From assembly GCA_036939975.1 (NCBI GenBank), contig JALLPB010000357.1:1-23201 (forward strand): a DNA stretch of 23,201 nt, written 5' to 3'. Source of the DNA: Cyclostephanos tholiformis. Taxonomy: Eukaryota; Bacillariophyta; Thalassiosirophyceae; Thalassiosirales; Thalassiosiraceae. A program made the translations under genes and the position numbers. Positions 1-7,095 of the stretch are shown in pieces (position 1 is the stretch's first letter; every line of letters begins with the position of its first letter). Below the pieces are notes generated by a model, which worked only from the letters and a program-made list of their open reading frames with translations, was not told the DNA's origin and ran no database searches.

Positions 1-54
1 TAGCTGTCACACCCTAGAACATTAGCTGGTGCTTAAACCCCGGTCTCTACGGTA
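1..54 (+). repeat. Terminal part of a terminal-inverted-repeat element, cut by the window edge
   Basis: Bases 1-54 are the reverse complement of 9448-9501, with a single mismatch in the terminal 28 bases. The outer 28 bp (27-54) match the right terminus of the complete element at 9741-9768 and contain the core TGGTGCTTAAACCCCGGT. The copy reads inward to the left, so the rest of it lies outside the window. It ends in GGTA followed by unrelated sequence, 102 bp beyond the stop codon of the ZNRD2-like gene. Confidence 0.85.
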
Positions 55-156
55 GTCACCCTCTACACGGCAGCTGTCGTTTGTGTTTCACAATACCATA
101 GTACTACCTAGTTCGTGCAATTTATTAACAAATATTAAAAGAATGCTTGCAACTCC

Positions 157-1194
157 TCATCCACATCGCAAGCAAATAGTAGGAGCACACTTAAATTCTG
201 ATATGAGCGGCAATTTACAGCGAGGGCAGTTCATTCTCGACAAATGCCAACCATCAAAAAGTCTGCGTCCCAGTGCTTCATGATATGCTTCGTCTGTCTC
301 GTTTTCCTTCGCCTGATGAAAAACATATTGAGGCTCCCTCCTGTCAGATGCACTTTCTTGAAGATACGTTGTCATGCTGCTCATGGTAGTGTTCACCTCG
401 ATAAATCCGGAGCTTCCCGTGACGGCCGGGCCAGCAAGTGGAGGATCAAGGTCTACAACATCAGAGTTATAATCGGCTTCCCCACCTAACACACCGCATA
501 TGACGCATTCAAACAGGCCACCCTTTGACTTGATGATGATAGGCATTCCGCATGCATTACATTCTTTCCCGGTTGACAACCATCCTTTCTTCAGTAGACG
601 CGTCAACTCCCTCTCGGCGTAGGTGCTATTGACGGTGACGGTAGAACAGTGGGGGTTATTCTCCTTATTAGCATGATGAGTTTCATAGAAATGTACTTCC
701 GTGCCGGACACACTTCGTTGATGATTCGATGCCATGCTACTCATGGTTGTGTCCACACTGATCACTTCGCAAGTTTTGTCGTCCCAAGTAACGCCGGCAT
801 TTCGCAATATTTCTACATCATTCGAAGATAATGTCCTGGTCATCGCCTTGCTGAATCGTCCTTCCTTCTTCTCCAAAAATAACTTTGTTGCAGCTTTGCA
901 TTCATCTTCAACATAGCTGATTCCAGCCTCTTTTAGAATCATGGCCTCCGTCTCATCATCGCTGCGACGAGGTCGGGTGATTTTGTTATCGAGATAGAGG
1001 ACACCCAAATCACGTAAAATAATTTCTCTGCTATTTGGCTGGTGCTTTTCTAGCGACGTGCTATCAATGTTGGTAGCATGCTTCTGATTGGATACAGTCT
1101 GACTTCCACAGGCGATATTATCATCTTGATGAGATAAAGTCTGTGTCAAACTTCCACACAAGGTACGCTCCCGGTTGGATGAAGTCTGCGGCAT
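157..1194 (-). CDS. Protein with two ZNRD2-type (SSSCA1/UPF0148-like) zinc ribbons
   Basis: This is a single-exon reading frame of 345 residues that begins at the first ATG after an in-frame stop. Two zinc ribbons are visible. The first is at about 193-234 (C212, C215, C230, C233) and the second at about 304-344 (C323, C326, C341, C344), ending one residue before the stop. Each is preceded by a helical stretch with a GW pair (KKGW, FDGW), as in ZNRD2/SSSCA1, which normally has one copy in about 200 residues. The linker before each ribbon is also repeated: residues 147-154 read VDTTMSSM and 267-274 read VNTTMSSM, each followed by an AKEN/ANKEN segment. The N-terminal half has three shorter repeats around ILRDLG, ILKEAG and ILRNAG (about 59, 87 and 129). 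No signal peptide or membrane segment is seen. The family is poorly understood, so a zinc-dependent structural or binding role is inference. Confidence 0.82.
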   Translation of the reverse strand: MPQTSSNRERTLCGSLTQTLSHQDDNIACGSQTVSNQKHATNIDSTSLEKHQPNSREIILRDLGVLYLDNKITRPRRSDDETEAMILKEAGISYVEDECKAATKLFLEKKEGRFSKAMTRTLSSNDVEILRNAGVTWDDKTCEVISVDTTMSSMASNHQRSVSGTEVHFYETHHANKENNPHCSTVTVNSTYAERELTRLLKKGWLSTGKECNACGMPIIIKSKGGLFECVICGVLGGEADYNSDVVDLDPPLAGPAVTGSSGFIEVNTTMSSMTTYLQESASDRREPQYVFHQAKENETDEAYHEALGRRLFDGWHLSRMNCPRCKLPLISEFKCAPTICLRCG

Positions 1195-1836
1195 GGCTCT
1201 ACTGAGTGATTGTTCTCCTCTAATCTAAGGGCCGAGATTAGGAAAGTGAGGTATTCATAGCTCAATGTTCGGCAGCAGGAGAACCACTCTAACGAGCGAA
1301 AACAGCGCAAATACGACCGCAACGATGAATAATACTTCGGCCCCCTTCGATAATCCTATGAGCGTTGAATTGAAATTGGTGTCATGGAGGTTCATTTTAT
1401 CATGTTAAAAAAACTCAGAGCTTCGCTGCTATGGTGTGCACAAACGGTTCCTCGTTGCATGCCGATGAGATACGATACAGGAGAGGGTACGACTTGTAGA
1501 TTCCATGACAGACAGTCAAACATAGGAATAGTATGAATATTTTTCACAGACTATTTTAGACTTTCGTGCGACACACATACATATTCCGGCGGCTGAGAGT
1601 TAAAACAAATATTTCGATTTTGATTTCCCCCCAACTTTGTTGGCGAGGGCCATAGGTGGTATTCAAACGGCTCTTACCATAAGTAGTAAGTATACACCAC
1701 AAAATTTGACTTATCCTGCGTTACACGACCGACTGGCGGAAACTAAAACCAAGACCCCGATCCGAGTTCATAGGATGCACACCCTGCGAAGAAGTGAGCA
1801 ATAAAAGAAGAGGCATAATAATATTATTATTTTACC
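1195..1836. other. Head-to-head intergenic region between the ZNRD2-like and Kazal-META genes
   Basis: These 642 bp separate two divergent start codons and should hold both promoters. The only open frame with protein-like composition is a 46-codon frame on the minus strand (1255-1395, listed separately). A run of ATA/ATT (1816-1833) lies just before the Kazal-META start codon. I see no clear TATA box and no repeat. Confidence 0.5.
1255..1395 (-). CDS. Possible small single-pass membrane protein (46 aa), unproven
   Basis: On the minus strand an ATG at 1395 opens 46 codons and ends at a TGA at 1255-1257. The product starts with a short polar stretch (MNLHDTNFNST). It continues into one strongly hydrophobic segment, about residues 21-41, with a single arginine near its end, and stops at NIEL. 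The length and composition suit a small tail-anchored or organelle membrane protein. I recognise no family. It lies 60 bp upstream of the ZNRD2-like start codon on the same strand, so it could also be a leader frame or part of a 5' exon. A 141-base open frame can arise by chance, hence the low confidence. Confidence 0.25.
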   Translation of the reverse strand: MNLHDTNFNSTLIGLSKGAEVLFIVAVVFALFSLVRVVLLLPNIEL

Positions 1837-2888
1837 ATGCATCCGATTCATTTTTTCCTTGCGCTGCTAAAATGCGTTTCTGTATCTGGTGAGAATTGGA
1901 ATATTCTTCATTGACCTTAATTTTGTCTTGGTGAGAACACCGTCGGAGGTAACTAAACTCTTATTTCATTGTAATTCATCAGGTGAGAACAATAGTGTCA
2001 GACGTCTACGGAGGTTGGTAAGTGAAGTTTCTTGACAAATTAAAAATCAGTTAGTATCCCGTGTACATTAGTCTGAAATCCAATCACCATTTCATTCCCG
2101 ATCTGTAACATTAGCAAGAATCAAGCACGCGCTGCAACATCGACCCTGCAGGTGCCACTTCCGGGTGCAGCTTAGGACAGTTTTGTCAGAAGGATATCGG
2201 AGAATGCAGAACCAAAAATTTCGGCTCATGCGAACTCAAGCCCCAAGTGTGCCCAATGATGTTCATGCCCGTGTGTGGCTGTGATGGTCAGACCTACGAA
2301 AATTCTTGCACCGCGAGCGCTGCCGGGACTAGTGTATCATACACGGGAGAATGCATGATTGAAGTCGGTGTGGAGAAAGAGTCGAAAACGGAGGATGATG
2401 GAATCGCGCAAAGTATGTCCATGTCTATGTCTATCTCTAACGCAGAGATGCCCATGGGGTCGATGAATTTTTCCTACGAAGAACCCTCGTCGCCTCAAGA
2501 CGATCTGATTGGAACAAGTTGGATTGCTCAGAAAATAGCGCTTGACGCCGACATCACCACGCCTATGTCACTTGAATTTGACTTGGAATCTGGCATGATA
2601 CATGGAAATACCGGGTGCAATCATTACCGTGGTAAGCTCAGTAACTGGACTGACGATTCCTTCAGTACTGCCGGCGAATTTATTACGTCGAGAATGTATT
2701 GTGACGGACTCATGGAACAAGAAAGTGACTATCTCAGCTTTTTGAAGGACAAGACATTTTTCTACAAGATAGTTGACACTGCTGAGCATGTCGAGCTTGT
2801 TTGGTTTGATCATCTGCCTTCGTCTGATAGTGAGAGTGAAACAATTATAGCTCAGTTCGTAAGTGGTACGTTCGAAGAGCCTCAATGA
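1837..2888 (+). CDS. Secreted protein with a Kazal-like domain followed by a META domain
   Basis: Three exons are supported by matching phases and GT-AG ends: 1837-1888, 1983-2017 and 2115-2888, giving 286 residues. Exon 1 encodes a hydrophobic signal peptide (MHPIHFFLALLKCVSVSG). After an RRLRRL stretch comes a cysteine-rich segment (36-68) and a Kazal-like domain (about 65-109) with the hallmark VCGCDGQTYENSC. A Met/Ser-rich linker (about 129-146) precedes a META (DUF306/HslJ-like) domain at about 158-277, recognised by GTSW near its start, SLEFD and the GNTGCNHY turn (194-200). Kazal domains usually inhibit serine proteases; META domains are small beta-rich domains found mostly in bacterial envelope proteins. 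The order Kazal then META and the GQFC..GEC segment look bacterial, yet the gene has introns. It is probably extracellular or cell-surface; its partner is unknown. It is tail-to-tail with the oxygenase gene. Confidence 0.85.
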
Positions 2889-3301
2889 GGATTGTTTGGT
2901 TAACTGTCCCAAACTTTGAATGTATCTCTTCAATGATCTGAGGGAAAGTAGGTTGTTACAAAGTTCCCAGGTTGAGAATATATCCTGGCATAAATGCAAA
3001 TCAAATGACTCTAATATTATTAGTAATGCTGAAACCATAGTAATTACTTCGATATGTGGCTTACATATCGCGCCTAACACTCATATACAGCACACGTCAC
3101 AGAGGGATACATGATATCCTAGCGCCTGTCGCCGATCGCAATATTCATTCGACCCCTTGTACATCATCACCACAAAACACAACTTGAATTTTAAGCTCAG
3201 CACTTGAAGAAATCGAATCAAGATTGCGTGTGTTTTTGAAGACTCCTTCGTTTCGGACCATCTCCAACTATATATTATCCGTAATAAAGTGATAATAATA
3301 T
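2889..3301. other. Tail-to-tail intergenic region
   Basis: These 413 bp lie between the stop codons of the Kazal-META gene and the 2OG oxygenase. Open frames here are short and of low quality. I see no repeat, RNA gene or conserved motif, so it most likely holds two 3' untranslated regions. Confidence 0.5.
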
Positions 3302-5194
3302 TCACCCCTCCATCCGTTGATGAAACCCTAGCTGGTGCAGTTGCTGCAGCTGTAAGTGATCACTGTGCGCGTGGATATGATGATCCAGCTGCTGCTGCGC
3401 GAGCTGCGGGCAAAGAAGCGCAAATTTCTGCTGTTGTTGTTGCTGCTGCAACTGTCCCATCGCCCGTCGCTGCTGCTCCAACGCGTCTCTCATCTCCTGC
3501 AGGCCAGCAACCATTGGTCTCGGGAGCCTTTTGCTCGGCCGTCCCTCGTAGTTTGACTGCCGGATCCAAACCTGACTGACGTATTTGACGTCCACGGCAG
3601 GCAAAGCCGCATGAAGAGCCATCCTGTCGAGTAGGCCATCGAGGGTCGAGGGGAAGAAAACCACCGCCATGCCTCGGCGGGGACGAACCTCAACGTTCAG
3701 GTTCGTAAAAGCCGTCGCACCGCCCCGGGTGACGTCATTCAGGTACACAAGCAGGGTCACCGTCCTCTGTCCACCATTAGCTGCAAATCGCCGTCCGTCC
3801 TCATTGGTCAGGTCGAATGCGTCGAAGTGCTGGAGGTACTGCTCTCCGGGAAGGTACCGCCCCACCTGCGGTAGCTCGCAGTGCTCAGGGGGCTTCCCCG
3901 TCAATAGAGCAACCTTGCGCAAATACTCCGGCAGGTCCTCTCGAGCGAGGTAACACGTGCTGCTCGTCCTGCTGGGACTGACCTCGCCGGATCCCCTACC
4001 GACCACCGGCGCCGGCTGGAACGCATCTGACGCGGCTTCGATAAGAAAGTCACACTCCGCGTGGCTAAGGAAGTCCTGCACGACAAAGATCGGCGGATGG
4101 GCGTGAAGCAGACTCACGCCGGGATAGTTGGGGTTGATACCGTTGTAGATGGGGGGGACAAGTGGACGGTCCTGCACGGACAGAACAGGGACCAGTGCTC
4201 CCGCCCCCCACGTCGCGCAAGTGGGCGGAACGTAATGTGGGATTGTCATTTGGGGCGAGAAGAGGGCGCGGACATTGACAAAATGAGGATGGTAGGCAGC
4301 GTGGACTGAGGTTGTCAAATCAGGCGTCACCGCGAACGTCGTCGCGAACGTGGGAGCGACAGCCGTCGTCGTCGTGGTCGCCCCGACGTTCGGATTTGCG
4401 GATGACGGCGACGAAGACGACGCGACGGCTTTTTGATCCGCGGCGACGGAATCGATCCCAAACGTTGCCATCCCCCCCGCTTCCATGGCGAACATCCGTG
4501 GGTGATGATTATGATGATGGTGATTAGTCGGCTCAAACGGGGGCGCCGCCGGCACAATTCGGCTGCCGCCGTCAGTGGCAGGCGCGGCAACTCCCGTGGC
4601 TACTCCAAATGGATTCGGTGCCACCGTCATCGCCGCCTGCTGATGATTTTGCTGCCACAGGGCGTGGAGTTGGATCTGCGAAGCCACGAGGGGGTTGGCG
4701 AAGTTCACCGCCATTGCAGGGCCCAAGAACGCCGGCTGGAGAGCGGCGGTGGCCGTAGCGACGGACTGTAGCTCGCGTTGATGATGCGCGGCGTCGAGCT
4801 GCAACGAGCAGGGAGAGCTCGTCATGAGGCCGTACTCGAGCTGTTGCCGCGCCGCCGCCATACTCGCACGCACCTGCAAGCAGCAGTCTTCTGGGGGGTC
4901 TACGGGATCGTGTTGCATGGTCGCGTCCGAGAGCTCATTTGGAGGGAAGACGAACCCACCGCCAATACCATCGTTGAAATTGGTCTCTCTCTGTAGATTA
5001 TTCGGAATTGCCGATGTGAATGATCTTCCCGGTGACGCCCAACCCGACGACGACGACGACGACACTGGGCGCCTTTTATCATCGTATTCGAAGTCGCCGC
5101 CGCCGCCGCCGCTGTCGCCTTCCTCGTCCTTCTTCTCCTCGTGTCCCCCCCCCCCCACGAATTTCGCCTCGTTATCGTGGGAATCGTACTTCAT
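3302..5194 (-). CDS. Prolyl 4-hydroxylase-type 2OG-Fe(II) dioxygenase with long low-complexity arms
   Basis: One exon encodes 630 residues from an ATG at 5194. The catalytic domain lies at about 367-548: it opens with PIFVVQDFLSHAECDFLIEA, then has the iron ligands H456 and D458 (QHFDAFD), the GGATAF strand (491-496), the second iron-ligand histidine H528 and K537, the expected 2-oxoglutarate-binding lysine, before VSQVWIRQ. This is the P4Hc fold that hydroxylates prolines using O2, 2-oxoglutarate and Fe(II). The roughly 365 residues before it are low complexity: glycine/acidic at the start, a serine run at 45-50, then His-, Ala-, Thr- and Gln-rich stretches. A Gln/His-rich tail (from about 580, with seven Gln in a row) follows the domain. 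There is no signal peptide or membrane anchor, unlike ER prolyl hydroxylases, so a cytosolic or nuclear substrate is inferred. A run of twelve C (5145-5156) inside codons 14-17 is a likely sequencing-error site. Confidence 0.9.
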   Translation of the reverse strand: MKYDSHDNEAKFVGGGGHEEKKDEEGDSGGGGGDFEYDDKRRPVSSSSSSGWASPGRSFTSAIPNNLQRETNFNDGIGGGFVFPPNELSDATMQHDPVDPPEDCCLQVRASMAAARQQLEYGLMTSSPCSLQLDAAHHQRELQSVATATAALQPAFLGPAMAVNFANPLVASQIQLHALWQQNHQQAAMTVAPNPFGVATGVAAPATDGGSRIVPAAPPFEPTNHHHHNHHPRMFAMEAGGMATFGIDSVAADQKAVASSSSPSSANPNVGATTTTTAVAPTFATTFAVTPDLTTSVHAAYHPHFVNVRALFSPQMTIPHYVPPTCATWGAGALVPVLSVQDRPLVPPIYNGINPNYPGVSLLHAHPPIFVVQDFLSHAECDFLIEAASDAFQPAPVVGRGSGEVSPSRTSSTCYLAREDLPEYLRKVALLTGKPPEHCELPQVGRYLPGEQYLQHFDAFDLTNEDGRRFAANGGQRTVTLLVYLNDVTRGGATAFTNLNVEVRPRRGMAVVFFPSTLDGLLDRMALHAALPAVDVKYVSQVWIRQSNYEGRPSKRLPRPMVAGLQEMRDALEQQRRAMGQLQQQQQQQKFALLCPQLAQQQLDHHIHAHSDHLQLQQLHQLGFHQRMEG

Positions 5195-5727
5195 AATATT
5201 TTTTTACCTATTATGCTCGACCATGAAAAAGCGGTGGATCTGTCGCAGCTAATATTGAACCTACCATAGATCCGGATTTAGATGCCTAGAATCGGATTTA
5301 CGAGGGTTTTTCCTGCAAATTTCCATGGACCCAATAGATTTTATTTCCTTATCGCTCTTTTTCACATTTGCGAAAAAAGAGTACTCTAATACACAAAGCA
5401 ATAACTTTGAGCCGAATTAGTTAACAAACGTGTCACTTTAGCACCCCAAACTAATGACACATAAAGAAAGCGGAGAATCTCAGCTTTCCAACGGTGTCTT
5501 ATCTGTGGGTAGCGGACAGANTTTCCAACGGTGTCTTATCTGTGGGTAGGGGACAGAGTCTTCATATGTAAAAGTTCATCCGCGTGCAGCCATGTGGTCA
5601 TGAATTCTTGCACTTTTGAGGTGCGCTGCAAAAAGATCGCCACTTCCTAAAAATACGATGTGTTAAGAAATCCTACGTAGTTCTACGGTAATATCGCCCC
5701 CATTTTCATAGAAAACGCACCCCCAAC
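5195..5727. other. Upstream region of the oxygenase gene, no gene seen
   Basis: This is AT-rich noncoding sequence upstream of the minus-strand oxygenase start codon and presumably contains its promoter. Apart from the tandem duplication at 5484-5557 and an ambiguous base at 5521, I see no coding potential or recognisable motif. Confidence 0.5.
5484..5557. repeat. 37-bp tandem duplication with an undetermined base at the junction
   Basis: Bases 5485-5520 and 5522-5557 are nearly identical (sharing TTTCCAACGGTGTCTTATCT; one C/G difference near the end). The period is 37, and the single N at 5521 falls exactly where the second copy begins. It may be a real minisatellite pair or a collapse/merge artefact of the assembly. 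Confidence 0.85.
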
Positions 5728-6057
5728 ATGGCATCCGCCGACGATGATAATGGCATCCCATCACTGTCCGCCCCGGTTCCGCCGTGCGGAAACGACGGTC
5801 AAAGGTACAGTGATGGGTTACCGCAACGTTTTGTTCGCCAAAATTGGCCACCAACAGCCGCCGCAACGGGCAAACACAGGCACGGCGCGCCGACGACGTG
5901 CTGTGTCTTTAAATAGCTAATTAATAATAAAAACAATTATATTCTCTAGTTTAAACTACATCGACTTGTTGCCCAATGTGTGGGCTGTCTGAGGTATGTC
6001 GCGGCGCCGGGAGTGGGGTACCATGGCGGCCGTAGGACGACGGCGGCCGCCATGGTT
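5728..6057 (+). repeat. Diverged dispersed repeat, copy A (plus orientation)
   Basis: Copy A matches the reverse complement of 6547-6911 in three blocks that keep the same order. The first is the start ATGGCATC.GC.GAC with GGCATCCCATC, at 5728-5764. The second is a block around CTCTAGTTTAAACTA and GACTTGTT at 5935-5970. The third is the end GCCGGGAGTGGGG with ATGGCGGCCGT, at about 6006-6034. The first block can be read as a 62-residue frame (5728-5916) whose start, MASADDDNGIPSL, resembles MASADCCSGIPSL in copy B, so the repeat may derive from coding sequence. I do not recognise a transposase. Confidence 0.7.
6020..6056. repeat. Perfect 13-bp inverted repeat (hairpin-capable)
   Basis: ACCATGGCGGCCG at 6020-6032 is the exact reverse complement of 6044-6056, with an 11-base loop. 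It is GC-rich and lies at the distal end of repeat copy A. Copy B has a decayed version of the same structure (6547-6580). Confidence 0.8.
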
Positions 6058-6546
6058 GGGGTGTGTGTTTTTACCTAGCTTCCACCTAGTTAATTGTGTG
6101 TCAGGTTCACCACAAATCAAAAACCACCCAAAAACCAACCACTGTCCGACCTCATATCTCCATCAATAATGGTCGGATGGGGACATTTGAAGTACTCATC
6201 CTGTGCGCATGCATGGTAGGAAGACGTCTGCGCCATAATAGCCGACAGATCAATCATATTACGGTCAGTAGGCCTAGGTGAATCGTCGGAAACCATGGTG
6301 GAGTTGTGTTTGTTGGCCCTCTATCGTACTTTTATTTATATTAGCGATATATTGCGACTCAACTTGGTACAACGTACATACGTACATACGAGCAGAACTC
6401 ATATATACATGAAAACAAAAAACAGCCTTCCGGCCATATTCTTTTTGCGGAAATCCGCAAAAGCTCTCGGGCGATAAGGAGATACAGGCAACAGAGATAA
6501 AACGCAAAAACACAACAACATCCTCTTGGATCATAAATTCACGATG

Positions 6547-6911
6547 GACCATGGTTGCCACCCTCGTACCACGGCCGCCATAGTGCCCCACCCCCGGCTC
6601 CGAGGCATAGAAACATTAGCTAAAATGTTATGAAACAAGTCCACATAGTTAAAACTAGAGATAATTATCATTAATAATAATATTTCTTAGCCTATTTTCT
6701 GCAATGACGGTGAGTGCCTTCACGTAAAATGGCACACAAAACACTACCGAAATGAGTGCTAGACACATTTTCTAACTATGGTGGCCACAGTCATCCCATG
6801 GCCGCCTTGGTGCCCCCCATCCAGGGCCAAGTAGCCGTAATTTCTGTCAGGTGGCTGAGCGGATGGTAGTAGTAGCGATGGGATGCCACTACAGCAGTCA
6901 GCAGATGCCAT
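6547..6911 (-). repeat. Diverged dispersed repeat, copy B (minus orientation)
   Basis: Read on the minus strand from 6911, this copy follows copy A block by block: ATGGCATCTGCTGAC with GGCATCCCATCG, then CTCTAGTTTTAACTA with GACTTGTT (6634-6660), then GCCGGGGGTGGGG with ATGGCGGCCGT. Together with copy A it forms a large imperfect inverted repeat around a spacer of about 490 bp (6058-6546). Just upstream on the minus strand is a G-run tract (6927-6950). Confidence 0.7.
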
Positions 6912-6920
6912 GGTGGGTGG

Positions 6921-6952
6921 GAGAGAGGGGGGGGGGGCGGGGGGGGGGAGGA
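6921..6952. repeat. Low-complexity G-rich tract
   Basis: A GAGA stretch passes into G runs interrupted by single C and A bases. It is simple sequence, prone to length error, and directly abuts repeat copy B. Confidence 0.8.
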
Positions 6953-7095
6953 TAGACAAGATGGTTTAGCTAGCTATGTATGTAGGAAAATGGATCCACC
7001 AGCAGTTTTTTTCCGGCAATCAGTTTTTGCCACCTGTAGCAGGGGTGGTTGCCTAAAATATTGTATTTGCTAGTTATAATATAGCATATTTTTTT

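Noticed and set aside
2568..3080. 170-codon open frame on the minus strand
   Set aside because: It lies antisense to the META domain, which is clearly coding on the plus strand, and has no family features.
3289..5252. Several 60-140 codon open frames on both strands over the oxygenase gene
   Set aside because: They are shadows of a GC-rich, low-complexity coding exon; only the minus frame with the HxD...H...K motif makes sense.
5728..5916. 62-codon frame starting MASADDDNGIPSL taken as a gene
   Set aside because: It lies in a repeat copy, and the second copy (minus strand from 6911) diverges after the start, so it is reported as part of a repeat.
6274..6591. 105-codon minus-strand frame
   Set aside because: It overlaps the end of repeat copy B and the spacer, is not preserved in copy A, and has no recognised domain.
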